DNA from: Lepus europaeus
Taxonomy: Eukaryota > Chordata > Mammalia > Lagomorpha > Leporidae
Direction of reading: 5' to 3'
Length of the DNA stretch: 64,000 nucleotides
Assembly: GCF_033115175.1 (NCBI RefSeq)
Contig: NC_084838.1
Span: forward strand, 60,542,468-60,606,467
This document shows, one piece after another, positions 35,208 to 45,480 of the stretch (position 1 is its first letter; each line of letters starts with the position of its first letter). A model generated the notes under the pieces. It was not told where the DNA came from. It saw only the letters and a program-made list of their open reading frames with translations, and did no database searches. The position numbers were made by a program, and so were the translations under genes.

Positions 35208-35566
35208 TCAAAAATCTTTTTTAAATTTTATTTATTTACTTTTTGACAGGCAGAGTTAGACAGTGAGAGAGAGAGAGAGAGAAAGGTCTTCCTTCCATTG
35301 GTTCACCTCCCAAATGGCCAATACGGCCGACGTGCTGTGCCGATCTGAAGCTAGGAGCCAGGTGCTTCCTCCTGGTCTCCCGTGCGGGTGCAGGGCCCAA
35401 GCACTTGGGCCATCCTCCACTGCACTCCCGGGCCACAGCAGAGAGCTGGACTGGAAGAGGGGCAACCGGGACAGAATCCAGCACCCCAACCAGGACTAGA
35501 ACCCGGGGTGCCGGCGTGGCAGGCAGGGTGTATTGCAGTGGCGGCCTAAGTCAAAAATCTTTTTTT
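35208..35566 (-). mobile_element. Lagomorph C SINE, younger type, with target-site duplication
   Basis: tcaaaaatctttttt at 35,208-35,222 is repeated at 35,551-35,566. The body on the minus strand carries gggttctagtcctggttggggtgc and the reverse of ttgacaggcagagttagacagtg. The head is eroded (ttaggccgccactgcaatac). Confidence 0.92.
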
Positions 35567-35599
35567 AAAAAGATCTATTTATTTGAAAGGCAGAGCAAA

Positions 35600-35632
<33 letters not shown>

Positions 35633-35915
35633 GAGCAAGATCTTGGATCCACTCGTTTGCTCCCCATATGGCTGCAAGGGTTGGGGCTGAAACATGCTTA
35701 AGTCAGGAGCCACGAATCCTATCTGGATCTCCCATGTACATGGCAACAGCCCAAGTACATGTGCCATCTTCTGCTGCCTTCCCAGGCATATTAGAAGGGA
35801 GCTGGGTCAGAAGCAGAGTGGCAGGGACCCGAACCAGCACAGATATTGGATGCTGGCATCACTGTTTGCAGCTTAACCTACTGCACAACAATGCTGCCTT
35901 TTGTCAAAAAATCTT
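35567..35915 (-). mobile_element. Lagomorph C SINE, older type, abutting the previous one
   Basis: It begins (3' end) with taaaaagatctatttatttgaaagg, has a (CATA)/(CA) stretch and cactcgtttgctccccatatg, and ends near ggcagcattgttgtgcagtag on the minus strand. It is followed by a third copy of the flank, tcaaaaaatctt at 35,904-35,915. Confidence 0.9.
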
Positions 35916-36399
35916 AAGTCAAACCATCATAGCTAAGGGACCATCTATAATTGTAATTATAGGAAATTGCAAAAGCAAAAAATGCACAGGGAGATTCCAT
36001 GCACGTTTTCTCTTAGTTTTTGTTTTAATTGACAAATGTAATGCATGAACATGACAAAATTTCAGAGACAAAAAGTGGATGGAAGTGCATGTTTCTCCCT
36101 GAAAACAATTAAGTCAATGTCCCTCTAATATTTTTCTACCCACAAATAAATACATGGATACAGTTGGTTTATTTCTCAAAAAATGGGATCATACTACCCA
36201 TCCGTCTTCTTTACCCAGAATTGAAGTAAAAAGTCTTCCTGTGTCATATGCATCGCATTACACATCCTGGTAAGCAGCCACAGAACAAGAGAGAAAATGT
36301 TTTAAACACTTATTTCAGAAAATGGGGGATTAAAGCAAGTTCAGTAGACAGTGTAAGTTAAGGATGGGCATACTTCAATTCCAGGTCACTTAAAAAAAA
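35916..36399. other. No recognisable feature
   Basis: AT-rich unique sequence. The C-SINE-free block begins here. Confidence 0.35.
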
Positions 36400-37850
36400 A
36401 AAAAAAGCGTGGACCAAGGGACGCTCAGATTGTGTGCTGGTTTCAATCAAATTCTCCCTGTCCATAAACAACGCCTCTGCCCAGGAGAAGCTGGAGGTGA
36501 GTCCCCTCATTGCCAGTGTGCACTCAGACACTGCAAAAATCAGTTACTTCCATGCCTTTCATGCCTGACTTCCAAGTTTGGGGATGTGAAAAAGTCTGCT
36601 ACATGTCTCAAAAATGGCCTTTGGTCCAGCAAGCTGGACACTATTCAGAGCCTGCCTTTGGCAACTGTTAGGGATGTGCAGGGGATCAATGAAGAAGGAG
36701 TCTTGAGGGAGGCAGCAGGCAGGGCTAGTGGCACCCCTTGCTGAGGCAGTGGGAGGTGCAGTCTCCTGAGTGGGGAGCACCACCCATGGCAGGAGAGCAG
36801 CTCCACCCAGGCTTTCTCCAAAGCAGAGGCCAAGTGACTGGTGACCCCCTCCAGACAGCCTCACCAAAAGGAGACGGTGAGGGACTCGTGGGACTGTTGC
36901 AGGCTGTCTTGCAGACTTAGGGGCTCGGTATGAGGCCCAAGGGGCAGGAGACCTTTGTGGTCCGAAATGGATCCATTTGTTCTCCACCAAGTCCATCAGA
37001 GGCAATCAGAGTGGATGACAGCCTCAGAAGATGTGGGGCGAGGGTTCACAGAAATTGTCACAGGTCTCCCCCGGATTCTGAGAGGGTGGCAAGCTGGGAC
37101 TGCTTCCCCAGGAGGAGGAGCAGCAGAGCGCACAAACATTGCCTTGCCCGGTTCTGCGCGCATGCCACATTTCCATTCTCCCATTGGGTTGACTTGACCG
37201 TGACCTGGGGGAAGGCTTCTCGGCCTTGTCCTGTCCCAGGCCCTGCCTTGGTTCCACCAGGCATGGGAAAACAATTGCCTGATATGTCTGAGGACTCCAG
37301 ACAACTTCCTGATGGGCAATATTCACTTCCCACTCCAGCTGGACTTTCCATTCTCCCGTTTTTTCCCACTGTGGCTTCACCAGGACCCCCAAACTTGAAA
37401 AGGAGGAGTCACTGCAGGCTCCTCTCTCCATCAGGCCCCGCCTCCCTCTGTCTCCAGGATAACTCTGCGGTCCATCCCTGCTGGCTGAGATCAGCCATTT
37501 ATCTGACAGATCCAGGAGTCTTTGGCTGCCACCCTCTAGGTGTGCAGGGTGAGCACACTCAGACCTCCTTGCTCCTACCTTCCTCCAACCTGTAGTTAAG
37601 GAAGCCAGAGTCCTCCTCAGCTCCTCCTAGGCCTTTGAGCTGGACTCCTCTGCCTCAGCTCTGCTAACTCAGTCTGCCCTCCAAGCCAGAATAAAAATCG
37701 CCCCTCTTTCCACGGTGGGTGGAAGGGGAAGAAGCACTCACTACAGAGGCAAAGAGCAAAGGCTGAGTTCATCTCCCCCGCTGGTCATCTGTGTGCGTGC
37801 TCGTGGTCTCCGTCCATGAGCTGCAGCAGATCATGCCAACACTAAACCTT
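36400..37850. other. GC-rich block of unknown origin, LTR-like in part
   Basis: GC-rich relative to its flanks. The 3' part has ccagaataaaaatcgcccctctttcc (AATAAA at 37,690-37,695), then about 130 bp ending gtgcgtgctcgtggtctccgtc. This layout resembles the R/U5 part of a retroviral LTR, but I see no flanking duplication, primer site or internal gene. A 221-codon open frame at 36,930-37,595 has no recognisable domain. Confidence 0.3.
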
Positions 37851-37919
37851 ATAGTGAGTCTAACAATAGTAACTATAGCAAAGGATGGAGCTCTGCTTGA
37901 GGATCTTTATTTGCAAGAA

Positions 37920-38060
37920 AACACTTTGTTAAGGTATGATGGAGATACAAAAAGTCATGTATAGTTAATGAGTACATCTTGAGGAGTTTGGGAATAAGTA
38001 CACCCTCAAGAAACCATCATCACCATGGGAGCCATAAATGTATCCATGCATGATCTTATC
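37920..38060 (-). mobile_element. Possible old L1 3' UTR piece, antisense
   Basis: ttaaggtatgatggagatac, tttgggaataagtacaccct and caagaaaccatcatcacca resemble the inverted L1 3' UTR phrase that ends gtgaaaccatcaccac. Confidence 0.4.
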
Positions 38061-38200
38061 TAACTCCCACAACAACCCTGAGAGGGTTACTGCTACTTGC
38101 AGACCCTTTTTATAGGTAAAGAAAGTGAGGCTGGCTAAGGGACTTATTCAGACTCATGCGGCTGGCACGTGGCAGGCTAGAACCCAGGACTAATTCTCCA
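38035..38200 (-). repeat. MIR relic, antisense
   Basis: gatcttatctaactcccacaacaaccctgagagggttac followed by tataggtaaagaaagtgagg and gctagaacccaggactaatt is the inverted MIR order. Confidence 0.75.
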
Positions 38201-38294
38201 AGGGAAGCCTGTCTAGATGCCATGCTACAGTCTGTGCCCATATTCACGAGAACAGGGCTCAGACAGTACAGGGTTGGGTTTGAGTTGACACCAG

Positions 38295-38336
38295 GGATAA
38301 AAAGCAAAAAGGAAAAAAGGATAAAAAGCAAAAAGG
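38295..38336. repeat. Two-copy 18-bp direct repeat
   Basis: ggataaaaagcaaaaagg occurs at 38,295-38,312 and, perfectly, at 38,319-38,336. Confidence 0.9.
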
Positions 38337-38339
38337 CAG

Positions 38340-39595
38340 AGGTTTGCTGAGATGATTTTCCAAATAGCTTCTAAACTTGTGGAATCCATGGGTCAAGAGC
38401 CCTTGAGCAGTGACTACTCCTGGCCGTGGGAACTTGACAGGAGCCTGTAGCCTGGACGAGGGCAACTGGGGAGGTTGGAGGGACCCAGTGTGCTTGGGAG
38501 CCCCTCCCGTGAGCCATGAAGACACCACAGTGGCTTCATTTTCACTTTCTCACGATTGGCCTTCCCTATTTCTCTCTCCCTTTCTCCATCTGTATTCTCC
38601 CTCTCTTTTTTTTCCTCTGATAATCTTTATATCCTCCTTTCATTGTTTTCAAGGAGAGAAGGAAGATTCTACCCCCCCTCTTTCCTTCTCTGTTCTCTCT
38701 CATTCTCCCTTAATGATTAGCTACACTAGCAAATTTGGGCACAGAGAGTGGTGCCCTGCCAGAGCCACACAACTAGCAGCTAAGAACGCGAAGATTTGCA
38801 CCTCGACGCGTCACTGCCCTTGCCCACATCCCATGCTGCTTCTGGAAGAGTGGCGGGAAGCAGAAGGGACCTCTGGGTAAATGTTCACACTCTCAAGCAC
38901 GGCTCTGGGCGGACCCCTAGCTTGTTTACCAGTTGAGGCAGAAACAGAAGCACACTTCGGAGCAATTGAGCACCGATCCGTGATTCCTCTGGGCTACGGA
39001 GCTAGCTCCCTATCTCAAGCTTCTGTTCTGTGGAGTACAGTGTGTCAGTTGGCTGCCATAGACAGCACGGCTGGCGGGGTCAGACGGGGAGACTGTGGAA
39101 GTGGAGAAAGTGAAACTGAGCAAGGGCAGATGCTGTGGAGGCAGGAGCGTGGGGAAAAGGGCTGGATTTGGGGCATCTGGGGCGTGCGAACAAGGCGGGA
39201 CACAATCCCCTCCCGGTGTGTCAGTGAAGGCCTTCTGAGTGCTACTGGAGTGGAACGCATGGATTTTTAAATCTACGTAGCCTTTCAATTTGTGTCAGGT
39301 GATATTAGTTCTGCTAAAGCAGCTCATCAGAACTGGCTTCTCCCGGTGAGCCTGGCTGGCCAGCTGTCTCTGGTCTACAGCACACGTTGGCACACTCCAA
39401 GTTTTGCTTTCAGTGAAAGACAACCCCCACCTCACCCTGCTCCCCGTCCAGGACCCTAGGTGAAGGGTCGAGCGCCCATTCCGAATTTTGCTTCTTTAGC
39501 CTTGCCAGGCACGTCCTCTGGCGAGCCCCAGGCCCGCAACTGAAGCACCCACAACTTTATCATTTCCAGGCCCGCCTCTGTTTCCCCACAGCTCA
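38340..39595. other. No recognisable feature
   Basis: Mixed-GC unique sequence with CT-rich stretches (38,560-38,650). Open frames up to 156 codons carry no recognisable domain. Confidence 0.3.
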
Positions 39596-39599
39596 CACA

Positions 39600-39640
39600 C
39601 TCCTCTATAAATGCTCCCGCCTCCTCCCATATGGAGGTAG
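39600..39640 (+). promoter_or_regulatory. TATA box and possible core promoter
   Basis: TATAAA at 39,606-39,611, embedded in tcctctataaatgctcccgcc, with GC/CT-rich flanks and scattered CpGs from about 39,440 onward. A start site would be expected near 39,635-39,642. No experimental support is visible. Confidence 0.32.
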
Positions 39641-39802
39641 GCTTATGGCTTCTCTGAGCAGGGACACCTGTAGACTGGCCGCTCAGGGCGCCCCTGAGTC
39701 TGAAGGAGATTCAGGCTGTCTGAAGGTGTTGGTGAGCTGCGTGCTCCCAGGCCAGCACCCCAAAGTCAGTCTCTCCGTCTGAAGAACCCAACAGAGAGAG
39801 AG
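39636..39802 (+). ncRNA. Candidate noncoding first exon
   Basis: This is the interval between the start expected from the TATA box and the donor gag|gtatgt (GT at 39,803-39,804). It has no ATG-initiated frame of note before the donor. It could be a noncoding 5' exon of a transcript on the plus strand, conceivably of the nuclear factor I gene 2.3 kb further on, or of a separate noncoding RNA. This is inference from signals only. Confidence 0.22.
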
Positions 39803-40554
39803 GTATGTGGGAGTCCCTCCCTTCCTGCAGAGCGCCAGCGAGAGGCAGCTCTCTGTAGGCACTGGGGGTTAAGGGAGAGGAGGAAGCAAGGACGCCTTGC
39901 TGGTCTCACCTCCAGGCACGGGAGCTGCCCCCAAGGAGTACCCTGCAGTGCCCGAGAGTGAGGCCCTGAGCTCCAGGGGCTGCTGGCCCAGCGCGGCCCG
40001 GGGAGGTTCCCATCTGGGCAGCTGCACGTCCTCCTGCCGCTGCTGACTTCTGATGAACCCAGTCAGGAGATCAGTGAGACACAGGCTATATCTCATCCGT
40101 CTGTGTGCAGCACCCCTCCCCCCAGCCCCGGTCAGGGTCCTGTGATTCCTGGCACACAGTAGGCATTCAGTGCTGCCACTGCTATCTGAGAGCTGTGACT
40201 ACCAGGGATGGGCTTATTATCCAATCATTGCTCACAAGAAAAAAAAAAAGAAAAAAGTAAGAAGGGGGTGGGGAGAGGAAAAGGAGGCATCAGGATCCTG
40301 GATCCTGGGGTTCTTCAAAGGCAGAGGCCTGCATGGGGGCTCTCCAATCCCCCTTCCCCGCCTCCTGCCTGAGAATTAAAAAAAAAAAAAAAAGGCCAAA
40401 ACAGAAGAGTCCCTGGCCACGAGAGGATAAGCTGGTCAGCGAAGGCCAGGTTCTGCTGCTGCCAGCTCAGAGTCAGGCCGCCTTAAGCCCCTGTCCTGTC
40501 CGAGGCTGTGGCTGACACGTCTCCCCGGTGTATGTAAAAATACCCAAAGGACAG

Positions 40555-40585
40555 CCCTCGCTGCCGCTGCCGCTGCCGCTGCTTT
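40555..40585. repeat. Short CTGCCG hexanucleotide repeat
   Basis: ctcgctgccgctgccgctgc followed by cgctgc: about four imperfect hexamer units in a GC-rich context. Confidence 0.7.
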
Positions 40586-40589
40586 TTAT

Positions 40590-41470
40590 CTCTGAAGTTC
40601 ACAGTCAGAAGCAGGCTGCCCTTGCAGCCTCACGCACACTGCATGCAGAGGAGAGAGAACGCCGGGAATGAGTGATTTTTTTTTTTTCCCTTCACTTTCA
40701 CTCAATCAAGTAGGAGTTTGTCCTTTGAGGTTGTGTGCAGCAACTGTAAGCTCTAAGCCTACAGGGTCATTGCGAGAATACCAGCAGGGCCCACCGGAGG
40801 AAGGGATGACAAAATGCCGGTGAAAAGGGGTGGCCTGGTTTAGGTGGCGTGCAATGGGGCCATGACAACCCGCAGCACCGTTTGTACAGATGTGCCTGCC
40901 TCTCTGTGTTTTAGCAGGAGGACATCTGTCTGTCCTGGCGGGGGTCTCTAATTGTCGTGGCGGGATTCTCTAAGATACTCCCTGCAGTACCCAGGGGTTT
41001 TTGCTCTTTGGAGAAAAATAAAGGCTATGTGAAGCAGGTTGTTTCATCAGTGAATGCTTGCGCCTGCTCTCTGTGACTCCTTGGAAGAACTGTTTCAAAG
41101 ACCAGGCGGAAGCAGATCTGGTCAGTGCTGGGGAGAAAATGAGGCTGCTTCCAAGAGTGGGGCAGAGAAGGACTGAGCAGCCCTGTGTAGAGTCTGAGCA
41201 CAGAGAAACGCCGCCTTATGTTTCCCTGGTCTTCCCCGCGTGAAGGAAATCCTGTTTCCAGGCCATCTTCAGAGGGCAGTGGGCACCAGGCCGTTGTCTC
41301 CTGCCCAAGAAACTGTTCTCATGGCTGATTTATCCCTGCAGACTGCAGCCTCTTCTTGAACAGTGATTTCAAAGAGTTAAACTGCTTCCATATGTCCAGC
41401 ATGAGAATGGAGTTTGTAGCCTTTGGCAACCTCAGCTGAATCCAGCTGCAGCTGCTACCTGTGTGTTCCA
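40590..41470. other. No recognisable feature
   Basis: Unique sequence with a TTTTTTTTTTT tract near 40,677 and an AATAAA at about 41,018. No gene is supported. Confidence 0.3.
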
Positions 41471-41471
41471 C

Positions 41472-41474
41472 TGT

Positions 41475-41520
<46 letters not shown>
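41472..41520. repeat. (TG)n(GA)n compound microsatellite
   Basis: About 14 TG units followed by about 11 GA units, uninterrupted. Confidence 0.95.
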
Positions 41521-41522
<2 letters not shown>

Positions 41523-41639
41523 GAGAATGTGTGAGTGTTCTTGAATGCACACCCGCACCCCTGTGTGCACAGTGACATCTGAACCACGTTCCGACCGTGT
41601 CAATGAAACTGTTATGTCTTTGTTGGGGGAGATATTAAT

Positions 41640-42080
41640 TCTGAGCAATTACAGCTCCCTCTTCCTTCACTCCCTCCCACCCCCCGCCCCTCCCTTCATC
41701 TGCTCAGCAAGGACCATGGACCATGTCAAACAATATACAACAGAGAAGAATGCAAATAAACTTTAGTCTGCATCGCCCAGCAAAGCAGTTAGCCGCCCAC
41801 TTGCAAGATACTTAACTCTTGTACACATGATACACAAAGAACGCTAGCTACTTTCACCAATCCCTTTAGACCAAAAAAAAAAAAAAAGAAAAAGAAAAAG
41901 AAAAAAAGGCAAAAGAACTGATCCTTGTCTTTCTATCTGTGAGGTTGCCGTTCCTCCTGGTAATAAAGGAGCTTTTTTTCCCATGATGCAGTGTGATAAG
42001 GATTGGCCTCCATGTAGTCCAACAAGCCACCGCTGATGTTTTCTTGATTAGGTGTCTTATCTTGCATTGAGCTGCATCTG
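41640..42080 (+). promoter_or_regulatory. Putative 5' UTR and upstream region of the nuclear factor I exon
   Basis: A pyrimidine/C-rich stretch with a GC-box-like core (cccccgcccctccc, about 41,680-41,695) and an A-rich tract (41,874-41,906) lie upstream of the coding start. Just before it are three small upstream frames: ATG 41,983 to TGA 42,034-42,036 (17 codons), ATGTAG at 42,012-42,017, and ATG 42,036 to TGA 42,045-42,047. No TATA box is evident, and the start site is unknown. Confidence 0.3.
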
Positions 42081-42176
42081 ATGAAGGTTGCTGACAGCAT
42101 AATGGCTGGGAAGACGTCGGACAGCTCCATCAGATGGCAGCTCTGTTACGACATGTCAGCCAGGACGTGGTGGATG
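42081..42176 (+). CDS. NFIB: Alternative first coding exon of a nuclear factor I gene, probably NFIB (partial)
   Basis: Nuclear factor I proteins are dimeric transcription factors that bind TTGGC(N5)GCCAA and control lung, brain and other organ development. This exon encodes only the N-terminal 32 residues of one isoform. The DNA-binding domain starts in the next exon (DEFHPF...), which is outside the window. The peptide starts MKVADSIMAGK and ends WQLCYDMSARTWWM. From memory, the NFIA alternative N-terminus reads MKLADSVMAGK and WQLCYDISARTWWM. The exon ends in phase 0 at a consensus donor, atg|gtaagt (GT at 42,177), as expected for joining to the DEFHPF exon. An in-frame TGA at 42,045 bounds the frame upstream. 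The first ATG (42,081) has a weak context (C at -3). The second in-frame ATG (42,102) has A at -3 and G at +4, so a product shorter by seven residues is plausible. Six differences from NFIA in 32 residues, where mammalian orthologues should be nearly identical, point to a paralogue. The AT-rich setting favours NFIB over NFIC or NFIX. The family call is strong; the paralogue call is inference. Confidence 0.72.
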
Positions 42177-42182
42177 GTAAGT
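42177..42182 (+). promoter_or_regulatory. Splice donor of the nuclear factor I exon
   Basis: gtaagt directly after the ATG codon, a full match to the intron side of the 5' splice-site consensus. Confidence 0.75.
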
Positions 42183-42559
42183 TTGGTGTGATAACATTTT
42201 CTTCACCCACCTCTAAAACTTCCCCACCCCCCCTCCTTTTCTTTCGAGCTCCTCCTTTATTGTTCCATGCACGTGTTATAAAAGTTCACTGCCTGCGGAA
42301 AGTTCCAGCTCAAGTTGTGGGAGCACAGGCTGCCTCTGCACACCACTGTGCTAGATAGGATTTCCTTGCTATTGTGGCCAGGGGCATTAGGCCTTCTTTT
42401 TAAAAAGGCAGTGTGAGTTTTTGTTCATTTCTTTTTTTTTTTAAGAAAAATGCAAATGGTACGGTCAGTCCCAGGCCGGGTGCTGTGCAATATACAGAGG
42501 TGGGGCAGTCCGTAGGGGACTGGAGCCTCCTTGGCTAATTGTTCTTGCGTTGGTCTTAA

Positions 42560-42820
42560 AACAGCAATGTACTGCTTTCTGTGGCTTCTCTGAATAATGA
42601 TTTAGATGGTGCATTGTATCATGTTGTGTGCGGCTCCCTCATCAGTATGCGACTGTCCCCCACGCCTTGCCTTAATTTGGAATCCACCTCCCTTTCAATG
42701 AATACTGTAACTGGAGCAACCACTGATTACTATGCCACTCAGTGTAATTAAATTTAGTTAATGAGGATATGCATATTCAGTTCATTATTTTTCTTTGCTC
42801 AGGCAAATGTGTGTGGGTTT
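42560..42820. promoter_or_regulatory. Candidate conserved noncoding element
   Basis: AT-rich, repeat-free and dense in homeodomain and POU-type words: agtgtaattaaatttagttaatgag, then the palindrome atatgcatat (42,767-42,776), then cagttcattattttt. It lies 0.4 kb into the putative first intron. Conservation is inferred from motif density only. Confidence 0.35.
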
Positions 42821-45480
42821 GTTGTTGCTGTTTTGTTCCCCCCTCATATTTGTCCAGCTGCAAATGTGGGGAAGAGAAAAAAACATAAAAATTCAGGACG
42901 TCGATGAATCCTGTGATTCAGTGTTAACAATCATATTGGGAAAAGAGAAGTCCTAACTTCCTTTAATCAGAGTGCTGGGATGAGAGGTGCAAGCTTAGGG
43001 AAAGACAACCTTTCACATCAGAAAAGTGCTACATGATAAATCTCAATATCCTGATTTCTGTTGCATGGACAATGGTCTCTTGTACAAAATAGTCGTGACA
43101 TGAATGGTGAAACCTTCCACAGGCAAGAGTTCATACGACTGTTAAATTTTATCCTTGGGTTGATTCATCTGAGCATTTATTTGCTTGCTTTTGTCATTTT
43201 TTTTCTCTTCTTTTTGCCCCTTTCATGTACCTCTTGAAGATTTTTGCTTGCTTGTTTCATAATCACTACGCTGACTGCAGGAGCTGTATTTTTACAATTA
43301 GTGCAGCGGCAGACAATGGGCACTCTATTCAAGGTGGGGAGGGGTATGGCCGGCCCCAGGGGTCAGCCCATCCGCAGTGCCCAGCCCGAAGGGGCTCCTT
43401 CCTGGGAGTCCTGGCTCTGGCCCTGCTGACCAAGAAGGGCTTCTGATGAACGCAGAAAGTCTTCCAGAAAGGTGGACGCAGTGCTGTGGCTTCAGGCGCC
43501 TCCTGGCTTCATTGTGTGCTGCAGTCCTCCTCCGTGCGCTGTCTCATTAATGTGAGATTTGTAAGCCGGCAGGAAACTTCTGCCGCTGCTACTTGTTGCT
43601 GTTTTGAGTAGTCTGTTTCAGAAATGAAAGCCAGTTCCTCAAGGAGAGGGAGAACAGAAGCTTCTCTCTCGCTCTCTCTCTGTCTCAGTCTCCTGTGTTA
43701 TTCCTATTGGAATATATCTATGGGTGATAGAAACTCTACAGAGGCAGGTTGTTTCCAATGACAATTGTCTCTCTCGTTAGACTTTGGTATTGTGCATGCA
43801 CATGTGTGCAACTTACTCTTAACGTAACTGGCAGTTATTGGGGGAAAGATGTTGCATGATGTTTATGTCAGCGATTGGCTTTGTGTAACTGTACCAAGGC
43901 TTGGAAGTGTTATTTTTCTAGTTACCCCGGCTCTTATTGTCGTTTTAGGATGTTCTAAGAAGTGAGTTTTTAAAATCGCTGCTTTTACCAAGTGCAATGT
44001 TTTCTGTTGGGGAAAAGTCAAAAGGTACACCGTAAGAAATTTTAGCAAAAAACCAGCATTCATATGGCTGTAGTGAAGTAATCATAATTTTTTATAAACT
44101 GTTGCTATATTTCATCATTCGACTTCTGTTCAGAGAGATTGCGGCTTCCTGAGAGATGTTGTTGAATACTGTTTCTTAGAGGTGCTGCTTTTAAAGAGCT
44201 GATTCTTCCTTTTCAAAACCGTTCTGTTACCTGGGGACATGCGGAGTATGTGCAGGGACTGATCAGGGGGTGAAATATTAAGTGTTTTCCGTAGATTACT
44301 TTCATATTTAATCTTTATAAGGTTACCTGAATAGTGTGAGAGTTTCTTCCAGTGGCAGTTTGTTTTAATAAACTTTGTCCATTTGAGACCCAAGTGTTTA
44401 AGAGATTATTATTTAATGTGTCATTGAAAACTTGGATGACAGATGCTTTGTGGAAAGCCTAATTCATCAAACTAAATTATTGCTTATCTTTGGTAATATA
44501 TCCGAAGAGAGAAGAAAGTGCACGAGGCCACTTTAACATGGTTATCCTGTTTAGGATTTTAAGGAATATTTTCATAGGTATTTTAACAGTTCTTTTAAAA
44601 CTAGTTTGTGATTCTTTTCGGATCGCAACACTGATCCTTTTATTTTTACAATTACTCTGAGGTTTTTGTGGAAGAAAGGATATTGTATCCTTATTTGGCT
44701 TAATCAAATGAAATTTTCGTAACCAAATCCTGAATTCCAAAGCTGCAGTGTTAAAGTATTCCGGCAATTGCTTCCTGGCTTATTGTCTGTTTCACTTAGA
44801 TTCTCCCATTGTGTGACAATGATCATAAATTCTATTTGACAGGGAAAAAGCCCAAGCAAGATGTAGTTGTCCAATTCTACATCTGTTTTCCTTCCTAGAT
44901 AGGCATGTTTTAGTAAAACAGAGGGAGAAAAAACATTTTATTGAGACAGCTAAAAATAAACAAGTACAAGAAAAGTAAACTTGTGTGTGTGTATGTGTGT
45001 GAGTGTGTGTTAAATGTCATCTACATACGTGCAGTTTTTTAAATGATGCATCCCTTTAGGTTTCACTTCTGCAGATTAGTTTTCATGTGACTTCTTTCAA
45101 GGAGAAAAATCATGTAAGCAGTTTAAATTACACTTGGTTGGCTATATTTAGAGTTCTGTTGATGACCTTTCACATTCTTTAAAAATACCACTTGGAATGT
45201 ATTAAAGATATATCTCATAAATAGTACTGTTCCATTAGAGGTTATTGATGATGCTATTTCTTTTTAAACCATTGATAAGTCAAACACAAACAAATTGTGG
45301 ACTGCCCATTCTATTTGGTACTTACTTACGTAAAGCTCTCCGTGGTTCTTATTAGAACTTCTTTGTTAGCTGTTTGGAACTTCAGAGGAGCAGGTTTCCT
45401 CCAGACACTGTTTGTTTCTCTAAGTTTCCTAAGTCTAATCCTTTGATCCCATCAGAACCAGCCAGAACATTTGCAAGTTT
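42821..45480. other. Unique intronic-type sequence, no gene or repeat recognised
   Basis: No C SINE, L1, MIR or L2 is visible. CT repeat at 43,664-43,683. An imperfect TG run at about 44,983-45,010. The stretch 43,480-43,640 has conserved-element-like composition (gtctcattaatgtgagattt). Confidence 0.4.

Noticed and set aside
36930..37595. 221-codon plus-strand open frame in GC-rich sequence
   Set aside because: No domain, signal peptide or family resemblance. Proline/serine-rich composition is typical of chance frames in GC-rich DNA, and overlapping frames on the other strand are similarly open. Kept only as part of the block noted in the findings.
39440..40600. CpG island
   Set aside because: CpGs are more frequent than in neighbouring sequence, but they are scattered and the stretch is not uniformly CpG-dense. 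I could not count observed/expected ratios, so no island is called.
41018..41030. AATAAA words at 6,425, 37,690 and 41,018 as gene ends
   Set aside because: The hexamer is frequent by chance in AT-rich DNA. Only 37,690 has any supporting layout, and that is reported as an LTR-like possibility instead.
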